From positions 2,976,001 through 3,040,000 of the forward strand of contig NZ_LT605205.1 of NCBI RefSeq assembly GCF_900095135.1: a stretch of 64,000 nucleotides of DNA, given 5' to 3'. This document shows positions 27,374 through 37,145 of this stretch, piece by piece. Within the stretch, counting starts at the first letter, position 1, and each line of letters starts with the position of its first letter. Under the pieces are notes generated by a model. It did not search any database, was not told the origin of the DNA, and worked only from the letters and a program-made list of their open reading frames with translations. This stretch comes from Proteiniphilum saccharofermentans (lineage in GTDB: Bacteria; Bacteroidota; Bacteroidia; Bacteroidales; Dysgonomonadaceae). The position numbers were made by a program, and so were the translations under genes.

Positions 27374-28360
27374 ATGAAAAAGAATGTCGCCATTGTGTGG
27401 GGAGGCTACTCTTCGGAAATAGTGATATCCGAAAAGAGTGCTGCCGGTATTTACTCCTTTATAGACAAGGAAAAATACAATGTCTGCAAGGTCAGGATAG
27501 ACCGCACCTCATGGGAAGTGGAAAATCAAGGCTGTTTTTATCCGGTCGACAAAAATAATTTCAGTTTCTCCGACGGTGAAGCCCAATGTGTCGCCTTTGA
27601 TTTTGCTTATATCACTATCCATGGTACCCCGGGTGAAGATGGAACGCTTCAAGGTTATTTCGATATGCTGGGTATCCCCTACTCTAACTGCGGTGTATTG
27701 ACCTCAGCATTGACATTCAACAAATTTATCTGTAATAATTTCCTGAAAAATTTCGGAATAGAGGTGGCCGATTCAATACTCTTGCGGAAAAATGACCCTT
27801 ATCAACCGGATGGGATTATCTCTAGGCTGGGATTACCTATCTTCGTGAAACCCAATTTGGGTGGTTCCAGTTTTGCCACCACAAAAGTAAAAGAAAGGGT
27901 ACAACTCGAAACTGCTGTTGAAGAGGCTTTCCGGGAAGCACCCGAAGTGATTATCGAGAGTTTCCTGCAAGGGACAGAAGTAACCTGCGGCTGCTTCGAG
28001 GACAGCAAAGGAATGACGGTACTCCCCCTGACGGAAGTGGTCACCACCAATGAATTTTTCGACTTCGACGCCAAGTACAATGGGCAGGTAGAAGAGATCA
28101 CCCCTGCCCGGATCCCCGAAGAGATAACCAAAGCTATTCAACAGGAAACCCAAAGAATATATCGTCTGATCGGTGCAAAAGGAATCATCCGGGTAGATTA
28201 TATCCTGGTCGGAGACATGCCCGTTCTTCTGGAAGTGAACACCACACCGGGAATGACCGCCACCAGTTTTATTCCCCAACAGGTAAATGCGGCAGGACTT
28301 TCAATGACGAATATTATCACTGGAATTATCGAAAAAGAACTCAGTCAAATAGAAAAATAG
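27374..28360 (+). CDS. ddl: D-alanine--D-alanine ligase
   Basis: A 328-residue ATP-grasp enzyme joining two D-Ala for peptidoglycan precursors. The N-terminus VAIVWGGYSSE, HGTPGEDGTLQGYFDMLGIPY, FVKPNLGGSS, IESFLQGTEVTCG and the C-terminal VDYILVGDMPVLLEVNTTPGMT are diagnostic. It directly follows the rluD-type gene and precedes an acyltransferase gene. Confidence 0.96.
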   Translation: MKKNVAIVWGGYSSEIVISEKSAAGIYSFIDKEKYNVCKVRIDRTSWEVENQGCFYPVDKNNFSFSDGEAQCVAFDFAYITIHGTPGEDGTLQGYFDMLGIPYSNCGVLTSALTFNKFICNNFLKNFGIEVADSILLRKNDPYQPDGIISRLGLPIFVKPNLGGSSFATTKVKERVQLETAVEEAFREAPEVIIESFLQGTEVTCGCFEDSKGMTVLPLTEVVTTNEFFDFDAKYNGQVEEITPARIPEEITKAIQQETQRIYRLIGAKGIIRVDYILVGDMPVLLEVNTTPGMTATSFIPQQVNAAGLSMTNIITGIIEKELSQIEK

Positions 28361-28386
28361 AAATCTTTTTAACCCCTAACAATATT

Positions 28387-29535
28387 ATGACAGAGACAAT
28401 GAACCGATTCAATGATATCTGCCCCATTCCCGACAGCAACGTCCGGGAAACAATCGAGAGACTCATTGCCAACAGTTACTTCAGGCGTGCAACTGAAGCC
28501 TTCGTAAAACCCCTTTCGTGGGAACAATTTACGGCAGTAATGAGCCAATGCCGAACCAAGGACGATTTTCAGCGTTATATCATCTATCCGGCCATGAAAC
28601 AACTGATCGCTAAAACCACTGCCGATATGAGCGGTGCAGGATGGGAGAATATCCCCGAAGGTATAGGAACCCTTTTTATCTCCAACCATCGTGATATCGT
28701 ACTGGACGCCGCTTTTCTGAATATGCTTATGATCGATAAGGAAAAGCCTACCACCGAGATAGCTATTGGCGACAATTTGCTCATCTACCCATGGATAGAA
28801 GAACTGGTGCGCCTTAACAAGAGTTTTATCGTGAAACGGGGTGTATCTGTACGCCAGATGCTGGAAGTATCGAAACATCTCTCGGAATATATTTATGATA
28901 CGGTAAACCGGAGGGCACAACCGGCATGGATCGCCCAACGCGAAGGGCGTGCAAAGGATTCGAACGATAAAACACAAGTGAGTTTGTTGAAGATGCTCAC
29001 GCTGCATAACAGCTCCGACCCGGCAAAAGCATTACAAGACCTGCATATCGTCCCCCTTTCTATCTCCTATGAGTTGGATCCTTGCGACTATTTGAAAGCC
29101 AAAGAGTTCCAGCTCAAGCGTGATAATCCCGGGCACAAAAAAACGGAAGCCGACGATATAGAAAATATGCACACCGGTATCATGGGATTCAAGGGGCGTG
29201 TCACATTCCGTTTCGGCACCTGCATCGACCAGGCTATCCGGGAGATTCCTGCGGCAACCGGCAGGAATGAATTACTGGAACAGGTGGCCTCGATTATCGA
29301 CCGGGAGATTTACCGCAATTATACTTTTTTCCCGTTCAATTACGTGGCATACGATTTGATGACCGATACCGGACGATTCTCATCGCAATATACGGACGAA
29401 GATGTGTCGAAATTCAATGCCTATCTCCAAAAACAGATTGAGAAAATAAATATCGCCAACAGAGACGATGATTTTTTGCGTGTAAAAATGACCGAGATGT
29501 ACGGTAACACAGTTAAAAATCATCTGGAGGCATAA
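28387..29535 (+). CDS. Lysophospholipid / glycerol-phosphate acyltransferase family protein
   Basis: A 382-residue protein with the acyltransferase motif I NHRDIVLDAAF (HX4D), motif II-like FIVKRGVSVRQML, motif III-like AQREGRAKDSNDKTQ and motif IV IVPLSISYELDP. The size exceeds PlsC (about 240), and the N-terminal 90 residues and C-terminal 100 form extra domains, as in Bacteroidota 1-acyl-glycerol-3-phosphate or glycerol-3-phosphate acyltransferases. Phospholipid synthesis at the inner membrane is likely; the precise acceptor is not readable. Confidence 0.85.
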   Translation: MTETMNRFNDICPIPDSNVRETIERLIANSYFRRATEAFVKPLSWEQFTAVMSQCRTKDDFQRYIIYPAMKQLIAKTTADMSGAGWENIPEGIGTLFISNHRDIVLDAAFLNMLMIDKEKPTTEIAIGDNLLIYPWIEELVRLNKSFIVKRGVSVRQMLEVSKHLSEYIYDTVNRRAQPAWIAQREGRAKDSNDKTQVSLLKMLTLHNSSDPAKALQDLHIVPLSISYELDPCDYLKAKEFQLKRDNPGHKKTEADDIENMHTGIMGFKGRVTFRFGTCIDQAIREIPAATGRNELLEQVASIIDREIYRNYTFFPFNYVAYDLMTDTGRFSSQYTDEDVSKFNAYLQKQIEKINIANRDDDFLRVKMTEMYGNTVKNHLEA

Positions 29536-29545
29536 TAATTATACA

Positions 29546-30166
29546 ATGAGAGGTCATAGCCATACAGCTACTTTTTTGGTATTTTTACTGATCCTCCTTC
29601 TTTCCTCATGTGAAAAAGATCCAGGAAGGATGGACGATTACCTTGTAGAGTTTGCTACGGTGGTAAAGGAAAACTCAAACTACCGTTTCAGGCTCGACAA
29701 CGGCAGATTACTTATTCCTGATGAAGTAAAAGATTATTCCGGGGAAGAAGGACAACGCGTCATTCTCAATTATATTCCATTGGGGGGAGATGCCATCAAA
29801 ATTAATTTTGTGTCTAATATATTTACGGGCACTATTCAATCGGACGGATTCCCGCAAAATTACTCAGATGATCCGGTGAAAATTCAAAGTGTATGGGTCG
29901 GCGGAGATTGGCTCAACCTGGTCTTGGAGATTGAATACCTCAACATGCCGCACAAAGTCGCACTATTCCGGGATCGCTCTTCCTCATCGGTAGACCTCTA
30001 TTTCAGCCATTCCTCCGAAAACGACCCTCCGGGATATCCCAGGATGATGTATGCCTCTTTCCTGCTCTCCGACTTGCGGGAGCAGGTAGGCAGTTCTCCT
30101 GTCCCCTTCCGGTTTTTTATCAACACTTATACCGGAATACGTATATTTGAACTGGAATTAAAATAA
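29546..30166 (+). CDS. NigD-like lipoprotein
   Basis: A 206-residue lipoprotein: signal peptide FLVFLLILLLSSCEKD with lipidated Cys near residue 22, a short N-terminal barrel (GRLLIPDEVKDYSGEEGQRV) and a C-terminal immunoglobulin-like half (FLINTYTGIRIFELELK at the end). This matches the NigD-like family of Bacteroidales. The founding member comes from the nigrescin bacteriocin locus of Prevotella, but the role of chromosomal copies is unknown. Starts 10 bases after the acyltransferase stop and ends the operon. Confidence 0.8.
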   Translation: MRGHSHTATFLVFLLILLLSSCEKDPGRMDDYLVEFATVVKENSNYRFRLDNGRLLIPDEVKDYSGEEGQRVILNYIPLGGDAIKINFVSNIFTGTIQSDGFPQNYSDDPVKIQSVWVGGDWLNLVLEIEYLNMPHKVALFRDRSSSSVDLYFSHSSENDPPGYPRMMYASFLLSDLREQVGSSPVPFRFFINTYTGIRIFELELK

Positions 30167-30194
30167 AAGCCGCGAATCCCAATCCGCAGCTTTT
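30165..30194 (+). terminator. Terminator after the NigD-like gene
   Basis: Stem 30165-30177 with 30182-30194 (11 of 13 pairs) and loop CCCA, followed by a run of T. Confidence 0.7.
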
Positions 30195-30235
30195 TTTATC
30201 TTTCCACTTTCCGTCCTCACCTAGCCTAACCTTTT

Positions 30236-31087
30236 CTATTCATTACTGGTCAAAGGCGGGATGGGATCCTCATCTATTACAAAATCTATTGGCAGGAGAC
30301 ATTTCACATGCACTTTCTCGCCGTTATTTTCACCCGGTATCCATTTCGGCATAAGCCCCAGTACACGGATAGCTTCTTCATTGAGCGCCTTATCCGGCCC
30401 ATCCACCACTTCTATATTGGAAATAGAACCATCACTGGCTACAATAAATGAGCATAGGATTCTTCCCTCAATACCTTCCTGCCTGGCCTCACGCGGATAA
30501 CGGATATTACGCGCAATAAAAGCGGACAATCCTGACTCACCATAGGTGTATTGGGGCATCTTGTCCACTATGGTGTAGATAGTGTTGTTTTCAATGATCT
30601 CCGGTTTTGTCTTAGAATAATTACGGGCAGGCTGAACAGGTTTACCGGATGCTACTGCATTTTGATTGAGCCTGAAATACATCGGGACATATGTTTCAGA
30701 GCGCACAATCTCTCCCTTATGTCTGGCGGGACGCCAGGGTGGCATAGCCTGTAAAATCCGCAATGCTTCCTCGTTCAGCAATGGATCTGCACGATGGATA
30801 ATATTAAAGTTGGAAAGGGTACCGTCTTTCTCTACCACAAAGGTATATACTACCAACCCCTGCGCCTTACGTTCCCTCGCATCCTCCGGGTATTTCAGCG
30901 TATTTGCAATAAAACGGTGCATCTCCGAAGTGCCTCCCGGATATATCGGTATTATATCGGGTTCTTCAAAAATCTTGTCGCTATTCGAAACCGGCGCATC
31001 TTGTGCCATAACAACTGAATGTTCCGCAACAAAACCTCCAATAAAAATGCATGCGAAAAAAACAAAGAGAAATTTGGGTATACTCAT
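30236..31087 (-). CDS. Exported protein with two TonB C-terminal domains
   Basis: A 283-residue protein with a cleavable signal peptide ending near VVMAQD. Two TonB-C domains follow (about 55-135 and 185-275), each with YPEDAR/YPREAR, FVVEKDG/FIVASDG, LNEEALRIL/LNEEAIRVL and MPPWRPA/MPKWIPG motifs. Usual TonB proteins have one such domain behind an inner-membrane anchor and a Pro-rich spacer; here there is no anchor and the domain is duplicated, so it is not an ordinary energy transducer. It may be a free periplasmic protein or part of a signalling or envelope complex. No exbBD nearby. Confidence 0.85.
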   Translation of the reverse strand: MSIPKFLFVFFACIFIGGFVAEHSVVMAQDAPVSNSDKIFEEPDIIPIYPGGTSEMHRFIANTLKYPEDARERKAQGLVVYTFVVEKDGTLSNFNIIHRADPLLNEEALRILQAMPPWRPARHKGEIVRSETYVPMYFRLNQNAVASGKPVQPARNYSKTKPEIIENNTIYTIVDKMPQYTYGESGLSAFIARNIRYPREARQEGIEGRILCSFIVASDGSISNIEVVDGPDKALNEEAIRVLGLMPKWIPGENNGEKVHVKCLLPIDFVIDEDPIPPLTSNE

Positions 31088-31209
31088 CTGACTAATATGC
31101 TCTGAAATGTGTTATTTTTGATTCAGAAGCAAAGGTATAAAAAACCGATGGTTTTCCCAAAGGAAATAACTAATCAGATACTCCACGTTATATTTTTTTC
31201 TCTCCCACC

Positions 31210-31503
31210 TTAAAACGATTGCCAACCACCACCATTGTAGGCTTCAAACCCTTGACTCTTCAGCAGGCCCACTGCCTGGGCACTCCGTGCACCGCTAAGA
31301 CAAACAACCACAATGGGAGTATTTCTGTCGAGCCTCCCCATTTCAGTCGGTAAAAGGAACAACGGAATGTTGACCGAACCCCTGGCATGCCCTGACTTAT
31401 ATTCTTCTACCTCGCGCACGTCCAATAACATCGCACCATTTTTAATCTTTTCCTTTAATTCGGCCTTACCCGTCAATTTGAATACATTACTAAAAAATCC
31501 CAT
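31210..31503 (-). CDS. Single-domain rhodanese-like protein
   Basis: A 97-residue rhodanese domain with the substrate loop VCLSGARSAQA carrying the active-site Cys, and the MLLDVREVEEYKSGHARGSVNIPL segment. No signal peptide, but it starts with a hydrophobic-poor N-terminus (MGFFSNVFKLTGKAELKEK). It transfers or carries sulfane sulfur. It lies 45 bases downstream of the large CoA-disulfide-reductase-like gene and likely works with it. Confidence 0.92.
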   Translation of the reverse strand: MGFFSNVFKLTGKAELKEKIKNGAMLLDVREVEEYKSGHARGSVNIPLFLLPTEMGRLDRNTPIVVVCLSGARSAQAVGLLKSQGFEAYNGGGWQSF

Positions 31504-31548
31504 TATAAAATGATTATTATGTTTGTTAAATTATAAACGGTTCAAACT

Positions 31549-34017
31549 CTAAATAAATAAATTGATATTCGACTGCTCTGCTCTTTCCAGATAAGTGGCA
31601 ACTCCACCAATGGTTACTCCGTCAGCCAACTCTTCTTTCCGTATCCCCATCACATCCATCGACATGGAACAGGCAATTAATTCCGCACCACCTTCTATGG
31701 CTTGCTGCATCAGGTTCTCCAGGCTATCGATATGCTTATTTTTCATCACAGATCTCATCATCTTGCTGCCTGCACCCATCATATTGATTTTGGATAATCC
31801 CAGCTTTTGGCTATGAGAAGGAAGCATCATTCCAAACATACGGGAAACCACATCTTTCTTCACGGCCGGTTTATCTAGCTTCTTGATAACGCTTAACCCC
31901 CAGAAGGTAAAGAATATACTCACCTTTTTCCCCGCAGCCAGCATACCGTTGGCAATCACAAAGGTAGCCAATGCCTTATCCAAATCATCACTGAAAACAA
32001 TTAACGTTTTTGTATCACTTCCGTTCATGGGAGTACCTTTACCGGGAATAGAAATATTTTGGGGTTCTGTTTTTTGGACAGTCGCAGTGATAACACCTCC
32101 CGAGTGATCCATATCAATCAGTTTAGCGCCCACCATATTACACCAGGCGTTTAAGTCCTGCCCGAACGCCTGGTCGGTTACTTTTATCGTCAATTGTTGC
32201 CCTGATAATAGGGTATCATAATGTTTCTTTAACTCCCTGATGGGTCCCGGACACTGTAACCCACATGCATCCACAACAACCTTTTTCTCCGATTCAACCC
32301 TTATCTCCCCGTCATCACGGATCACAGGAAAGAAATCACATTCAACGCCTATATCTCCGCCGACACTTCGTTGATCCTGCTGCACACATGAATAGGTCTT
32401 ATATCCTCCCGACAGGTTGTACACGGCTGTATATCCATGCTGCAAAAGAATACGCGAAGCAGTATATCCCCGTAATCCTACTGCACAGTACACATAAACC
32501 GGTTTATTTGCAGGTATTTCGGCTAGTCTGTCCCGCAATTCATCCACAGGAATATTCACAGCATTCTCTATATGCCCGAATTCGAATTCCTCTTTTGTCC
32601 TTACGTCAAGAATCATAGCGTCAGATTCCACCTCCAGCATATCGCTCCAGTGGATAACTTTGACACGATTTGTGAGAATATTTTCAGCAATAAATCCTGC
32701 CATATTTACCGGGTCTTTTGCCGAGGAGAACGGCGGTGCATAAGCATGCTCTATCTCCTGTAAGTCGTAAATAGATCCACCGTTGCCGATCACTTGTGCC
32801 AGCAGATCGATACGTTTGTCCACGCCATCGAATCCTACTATCTGGGCTCCGAGCAGTTTTCCATCGGGTGCAAAATTGATCTTAACGGTCAACGGTAAAG
32901 CACCGGGATAATATCCTGCATGTGAACCGGCATGGCTGATCGAAGTCATATATTCCATCCCTTCACGCGAAAGCAACCTTTCGGAAGCTCCGGATGAGGC
33001 AACCGTCATATCAAATACTTTGGCTATGGAAGTACCGATAGTTCCTCTGTATACACGTTTGTTGCCCATTATGATGTTATCAGCGGCAATCCGGGCTTGT
33101 TTATTGGCCGGACCGGCAAGGGGAATAAGTGCTGGTTTACCGGTAATCGGATTCCTCACTTCCACGGCATCACCCACGGCATAGATATCGGCGTGGGACG
33201 TCTGCATATAATCATTTACCACAATACCACCTAAATCACCGATTTCCAGTCCTGCTTCCCTGGCCAGACTGTTTTCGGGCGTTACCCCGATACTCAGAAT
33301 TACCATATCTGTCGGGATAGATTTCCTGCTTTCTGTCTTTACAACAATAGACTTTCCATCCGGTTCGAACGCTGTAATTTTTTCTTTCAGCAGGAGATCG
33401 ATTTTCCGCGTACGAAGATATTGATGCACCATAGCCGCCATGGGATAATCAACGATACCCATCACCTGGTCGGCCTGCTCGACTACCGTCACTGACAGTC
33501 CGGCTTCTTTGAGGTTCTCAGCCATTTCAAGCCCGATAAAACCTGCCCCGACAATCACTGCTGATGATACATTTTTCTCCGAGATAAACAATTTGATCCG
33601 GTCCATATCTGGCACGTTCCGCAGTGAAAAAATATTTTCGTTCTCTATCCCGCTAATCGTCGGCTTTATGGGTTTTGCTCCGGTTGAAATAACCAGTTTG
33701 TCGTATTCTTCCTCATACTGCGTGGCTGTACCCAGATCCTTCACGGTAACGGTTTTCCTCACTGCATCTATCGCGACAACTTCCGACTTGATACGTACAT
33801 CAATACGGAAACGGTTTTTGAAACCTTCCGGTGTCTGCAAAAAGAGTTCGTCGCGTTCTTTTATTGTACCGCCTATATGGTACGGTAATCCGCAGTTGGC
33901 ATAAGATACGTATTCGTCTTTCTCAAAAAGTATAATTTCCGCCTTTTCATTTAATCTCCTGAGACGCGCAGCCGCAGTAGCCCCTCCGGCCACTCCCCCG
34001 ATAATGATAATCTTCAT
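31549..34017 (-). CDS. CoA-disulfide reductase / rhodanese / TusA / DsrE four-module sulfur enzyme
   Basis: An 822-residue cytoplasmic fusion. Residues 1-450 form an FAD-dependent disulfide reductase (GGVAGGATAAARLRRL; active Cys42 in SYANCGLPYH; NAD site VIVGAGFIGLEMAENL; FAD site YAVGDAV). About 460-555 is a rhodanese domain (VYCAVGLRG, Cys near 510). About 580-650 is a TusA-like sulfur carrier with the CPGP motif (VDACGLQCPGPIREL). About 670-822 is a DsrE-like domain ending ELIACSMSMDVMG. The order suggests a persulfide relay between CoA or low-molecular thiols and a carrier. Reduction of CoA persulfide or polysulfide with NAD(P)H is inferred from Npsr/CDR relatives. Confidence 0.9.
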   Translation of the reverse strand: MKIIIIGGVAGGATAAARLRRLNEKAEIILFEKDEYVSYANCGLPYHIGGTIKERDELFLQTPEGFKNRFRIDVRIKSEVVAIDAVRKTVTVKDLGTATQYEEEYDKLVISTGAKPIKPTISGIENENIFSLRNVPDMDRIKLFISEKNVSSAVIVGAGFIGLEMAENLKEAGLSVTVVEQADQVMGIVDYPMAAMVHQYLRTRKIDLLLKEKITAFEPDGKSIVVKTESRKSIPTDMVILSIGVTPENSLAREAGLEIGDLGGIVVNDYMQTSHADIYAVGDAVEVRNPITGKPALIPLAGPANKQARIAADNIIMGNKRVYRGTIGTSIAKVFDMTVASSGASERLLSREGMEYMTSISHAGSHAGYYPGALPLTVKINFAPDGKLLGAQIVGFDGVDKRIDLLAQVIGNGGSIYDLQEIEHAYAPPFSSAKDPVNMAGFIAENILTNRVKVIHWSDMLEVESDAMILDVRTKEEFEFGHIENAVNIPVDELRDRLAEIPANKPVYVYCAVGLRGYTASRILLQHGYTAVYNLSGGYKTYSCVQQDQRSVGGDIGVECDFFPVIRDDGEIRVESEKKVVVDACGLQCPGPIRELKKHYDTLLSGQQLTIKVTDQAFGQDLNAWCNMVGAKLIDMDHSGGVITATVQKTEPQNISIPGKGTPMNGSDTKTLIVFSDDLDKALATFVIANGMLAAGKKVSIFFTFWGLSVIKKLDKPAVKKDVVSRMFGMMLPSHSQKLGLSKINMMGAGSKMMRSVMKNKHIDSLENLMQQAIEGGAELIACSMSMDVMGIRKEELADGVTIGGVATYLERAEQSNINLFI

Positions 34018-34080
34018 ATTTATGTGTTAATTAATTGTCGATATACATATTTGTCAATAGCAACAATTTGGGTAAATTTT

Positions 34081-34443
34081 TTATCCCCCTGCAATAGATG
34101 TCAATTTGCCTATCAAAGAATTCACGTCTATATTGAATCCTTTCATCTCGCTTATTTTCTTTCTCCCGGCGTCGGTAAGTGTAAAAATCATCTGGCGTTT
34201 GTCGGATACCCCTATCTCACGCAAAATAAATTCTTTCTCTTCCATAGTGTGGATAATACGCGATACCCTTGAACCGGACAATCCAATAAAATCTGCTAAT
34301 TCGTTCGCAGATTTCGGCTTACCATCTTTCATGCAACAAAGCAAAGCTCCTTCATTGATAGTGATGCCGGCTTTCTCTGCGAACTGTTTTTCGTAAGCAT
34401 AAAGCGCTTTATATATGTCCTTTAACCTGCAAATTGATTCCAT
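34081..34443 (-). CDS. MarR-family winged-helix regulator
   Basis: A 120-residue regulator with MarR features: N-terminal dimer helix, winged helix-turn-helix (SANELADFIGLSGSRVSRIIHTMEEK) and the wing SDKRQMIFTLTDAGRKK. It carries Cys5 and adjacent Cys36-Cys37 (LLCCMKDGK), which could sense thiol or persulfide stress, though this is inference. It lies 63 bases upstream of the four-module sulfur enzyme on the same strand, so it probably controls that operon. Confidence 0.85.
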   Translation of the reverse strand: MESICRLKDIYKALYAYEKQFAEKAGITINEGALLCCMKDGKPKSANELADFIGLSGSRVSRIIHTMEEKEFILREIGVSDKRQMIFTLTDAGRKKISEMKGFNIDVNSLIGKLTSIAGG

Positions 34444-34472
34444 TAAAAATAATTGCTACTACAAAATTTTTG

Positions 34473-34504
34473 CAAAGGAAACATTTTTCAAGCAAACTTC
34501 CAAA
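34473..34504 (-). promoter_or_regulatory. Candidate promoter of the MarR/sulfur operon
   Basis: On the minus strand TTTG (34501-34504), 20 bases, TTCCTTTG (34473-34480); the -7 box has T instead of A at its second place. The region repeats TTTGGAAG and TTTGCTTG around it, possible operator half-sites. Confidence 0.35.
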
Positions 34505-34652
34505 TGTTTTTCAATTATAAAATCAAATAAATGATTTGGGATCAATATTTCATTTTTCGGTTTTCCTCTGGTTACATATGCCTCATGGGGGGTAGGTAAA
34601 TATTTTGGTCTATAAAAATAAATCATATAATGAATTTCTCGCTGAAAATCCG

Positions 34653-34660
34653 TATCTTTG
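34653..34660 (+). promoter_or_regulatory. Candidate -7 element of typA
   Basis: TATCTTTG matches TAnnTTTG and would start transcription near 34667, only 16 bases before the ATG at 34683. No good -33 element is visible. The position makes an upstream in-frame start at 34605 untranscribed. Confidence 0.45.
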
Positions 34661-34682
34661 TACCCCTAAAAGATTGTTTTAC

Positions 34683-36485
34683 ATGCAGAATATCCGAAAT
34701 ATTGCCATCATTGCCCACGTAGACCATGGCAAGACCACTTTGGTGGACAAAATGCTGATGGCAGGCCATCTCTTCAGAGATAACCAGCAAACAGAAGATC
34801 TGATCCTTGACAACAACGACCTGGAACGGGAAAGGGGTATCACCATCCTATCTAAAAATGTATCCATTCGTTATAACGACGTTAAAATAAATATTATCGA
34901 CACCCCGGGCCACGCCGACTTCGGTGGTGAAGTGGAACGCGTGCTCAACATGGCGGACGGCTGTCTGCTGGTGGTCGACGCTTTTGAAGGCCCTATGCCC
35001 CAAACCCGCTTCGTATTGCAGAAGGCGCTGGAGATTGGTCTCAAACCCATCCTGGTGATCAACAAGGTGGACAAGCCTAACTGCCGCCCGGAAGAGGTGC
35101 AGGAGAATGTGTTCGACCTGATGTTCAGCCTTGATGCAACCGAAGAGCAACTCGATTTCCCCACCATTTACGGTTCCGCCAAACAGGGATGGATGTCCGA
35201 CGACTGGAAAAAACCATCCGGCACTATAATTCCCCTACTCGACGCGATCATCAAATATATCCCCGCACCCAAAGTGTTGGAAGGAACTCCACAGATGCTG
35301 ATCACTTCTCTCGATTTCTCCAACTATGTGGGTCGTATCGCCGTGGGTCGTGTGCACCGCGGCAGTATCACCTCCAACAAGGATTACGCGCTCAGCAAAC
35401 GGGATGGGAGCATCAAAAAAATCCGTATCAAGGAGGTGAATCTCTTCGAAGGATTGGGACGTGTAAAAGTGGACGAAGCGACCTCCGGGGATATCTGTGC
35501 ACTGATCGGGATTGAGGGGTTTGATATAGGTGACAGTATTACTGACCTGGAAAAACCGGAACCACTCGATCCTATCGCTATCGACGAACCCACCATGTCC
35601 ATGCTGTTCACCATCAACAATTCTCCCTTTTTCGGGCAGGACGGTAAGTATGTGACCTCACGGCATATCTATGAACGGTTGATGCGGGAACTGGATAAAA
35701 ACCTGGCGCTCCGTGTAGAGGAGACCGGCAGTGCCGATTCATGGATCGTCTTTGGGCGGGGCGTACTACACCTCTCCGTACTGATCGAAACCATGCGTCG
35801 CGAAGGATATGAGTTGCAGGTGGGCCAACCCCAGGTGATCATCAAGGAGATTGGCGGTGAAAAACATGAGCCGATGGAACAACTCACGGTGAACCTCCCC
35901 GAAGAATCGGCCAGCAAGATCATCGATATCATCACCCGCCGCAAGGGAGAATTGCTCACCATGGAGAACAAGGGCGACCGTATGCACATGGAGTTCGTGA
36001 TCCCGTCAAGGGGTATAATCGGGCTGAACAACACCGTGCTCACCCTCTCCGCCGGAGAGGCCATTATGGCACACCGTTTCCTGGAATTCCGGCCTTGGAA
36101 AGGAAACATCGAAAAACGGCAGAACGGCTCTATCATCGCCGGGGAGTCGGGAAATGCTTATGCCTATGCTTTGGACAAATTACAGGACAGAGGCCGGTTC
36201 TTCATTGAGCCGCAGACAGATGTATATGAAGGACAGGTGGTAGGCGAACACAACAAGGAAGGCGACCTGGTGGTCAACGTCACCAAATCAAAAAAACTAA
36301 CCAACGTGCGTGCATCGGGAAGCGACGACAAGGCGCAATTGGCCCCGCCCATCGTCTTCAGTCTTGAAGAGGCGCTGGAATACATCAAGGAAGATGAGTA
36401 TGTGGAAGTTACCCCCAAGCACATGCGTATCCGCAAGATACTGCTGGATGATAACGACCGCAAGCGGGCAGCGAAGAAAGGGTGA
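34683..36485 (+). CDS. typA: Ribosome-associated GTPase TypA/BipA
   Basis: A 600-residue translational GTPase. G1 [10 protein letters not shown], switch region ERERGITI, G3 DTPGHADF and G4 NKVDKP are followed by the EF-G-like domains ([22 protein letters not shown]) and the BipA-specific C-terminus. BipA binds ribosomes and supports assembly and stress or low-temperature growth. The start is set at 34683 ([17 protein letters not shown]), matching family proteins; 26 more codons are open upstream but lie within and before the promoter. Confidence 0.96.
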   Translation: MQNIRNIAIIAHVDHGKTTLVDKMLMAGHLFRDNQQTEDLILDNNDLERERGITILSKNVSIRYNDVKINIIDTPGHADFGGEVERVLNMADGCLLVVDAFEGPMPQTRFVLQKALEIGLKPILVINKVDKPNCRPEEVQENVFDLMFSLDATEEQLDFPTIYGSAKQGWMSDDWKKPSGTIIPLLDAIIKYIPAPKVLEGTPQMLITSLDFSNYVGRIAVGRVHRGSITSNKDYALSKRDGSIKKIRIKEVNLFEGLGRVKVDEATSGDICALIGIEGFDIGDSITDLEKPEPLDPIAIDEPTMSMLFTINNSPFFGQDGKYVTSRHIYERLMRELDKNLALRVEETGSADSWIVFGRGVLHLSVLIETMRREGYELQVGQPQVIIKEIGGEKHEPMEQLTVNLPEESASKIIDIITRRKGELLTMENKGDRMHMEFVIPSRGIIGLNNTVLTLSAGEAIMAHRFLEFRPWKGNIEKRQNGSIIAGESGNAYAYALDKLQDRGRFFIEPQTDVYEGQVVGEHNKEGDLVVNVTKSKKLTNVRASGSDDKAQLAPPIVFSLEEALEYIKEDEYVEVTPKHMRIRKILLDDNDRKRAAKKG

Positions 36486-36722
36486 AATAAAATAACCGGG
36501 ACAGATGAAATGCATGGATTTCACCAAAAAGTAAAACGAAGAACAAGTTGAAAAACTTTAAGAATCATCATTTTAACTTTTTTATTCAAGACTATGTATG
36601 TAAATTAGGAAAGATACGGGAACCCTATTTTACTGAAATGGTTGATAAAATTATAGAGTCAATTTTTTAAAGTATAACAGACCCTGCCCTATAACTTATT
36701 GAGATATCTAATCCCCCTTTCT
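36486..36722. other. Gap between convergent typA and the XRE regulator
   Basis: About 240 AT-rich bases with no gene, no clear terminator hairpin and no repeat that I can support. Confidence 0.6.
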
Positions 36723-37145
36723 TCAGATATTCGGTCTATCCCGAAGCAACTCTTCCAGCAAAGCCACTTTCTCCTTCTCCGATTGAAGCATCCGCTCGTA
36801 CAGCTCCACTTTTTCATCATACAACTGCACGATCTTTTCGATCGGGTTATTGATCGTATAATTATTATACAATGCCGAAGAATTATCTGAAAAATTGTTC
36901 GATATAATATGAATCGCTCCCTCGTCGGTAAAATTCTTTATGGCATCCGAAGGGATATTCATCGCATTGGCTATCTTCTCCAGCGTTTCATTATCCAGAT
37001 CCTCCTTATTCTCGAGCTTGGATACCGATTGTTGTGTCAGGTGCAGCCTCTCCGCCAGATCCTCCTGTTTCACACCCAGTATTTCACGAAGACGTTTCAC
37101 GTTATATCCCAGATGTTTCCGGTTGACCCTGTAAGTTGTTTCCAT
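36723..37145 (-). CDS. XRE-family helix-turn-helix regulator
   Basis: About 140 residues from the ATG at 37145 (METTYRVNRKHLGYNVKRLR), chosen because the preceding 20 codons look random. The HTH (about 15-70) reads LREILGVKQEDLAERLHLTQQSVSKLENKE, a standard Cro/CI-type domain. The second half ends in a helical segment (IEKIVQLYDEKVELYERMLQSEKEKVALLEE in outline) likely to dimerise. It is divergent from the susC/susD pair and may regulate it, though susCD genes are more often controlled by sigma/anti-sigma or hybrid sensors. Confidence 0.85.
   Translation of the reverse strand: METTYRVNRKHLGYNVKRLREILGVKQEDLAERLHLTQQSVSKLENKEDLDNETLEKIANAMNIPSDAIKNFTDEGAIHIISNNFSDNSSALYNNYTINNPIEKIVQLYDEKVELYERMLQSEKEKVALLEELLRDRPNI

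Noticed and set aside
34605-34682. 26-codon N-terminal extension of TypA
   Set aside because: It lies before and inside the TATCTTTG promoter element and is absent from the family pattern.
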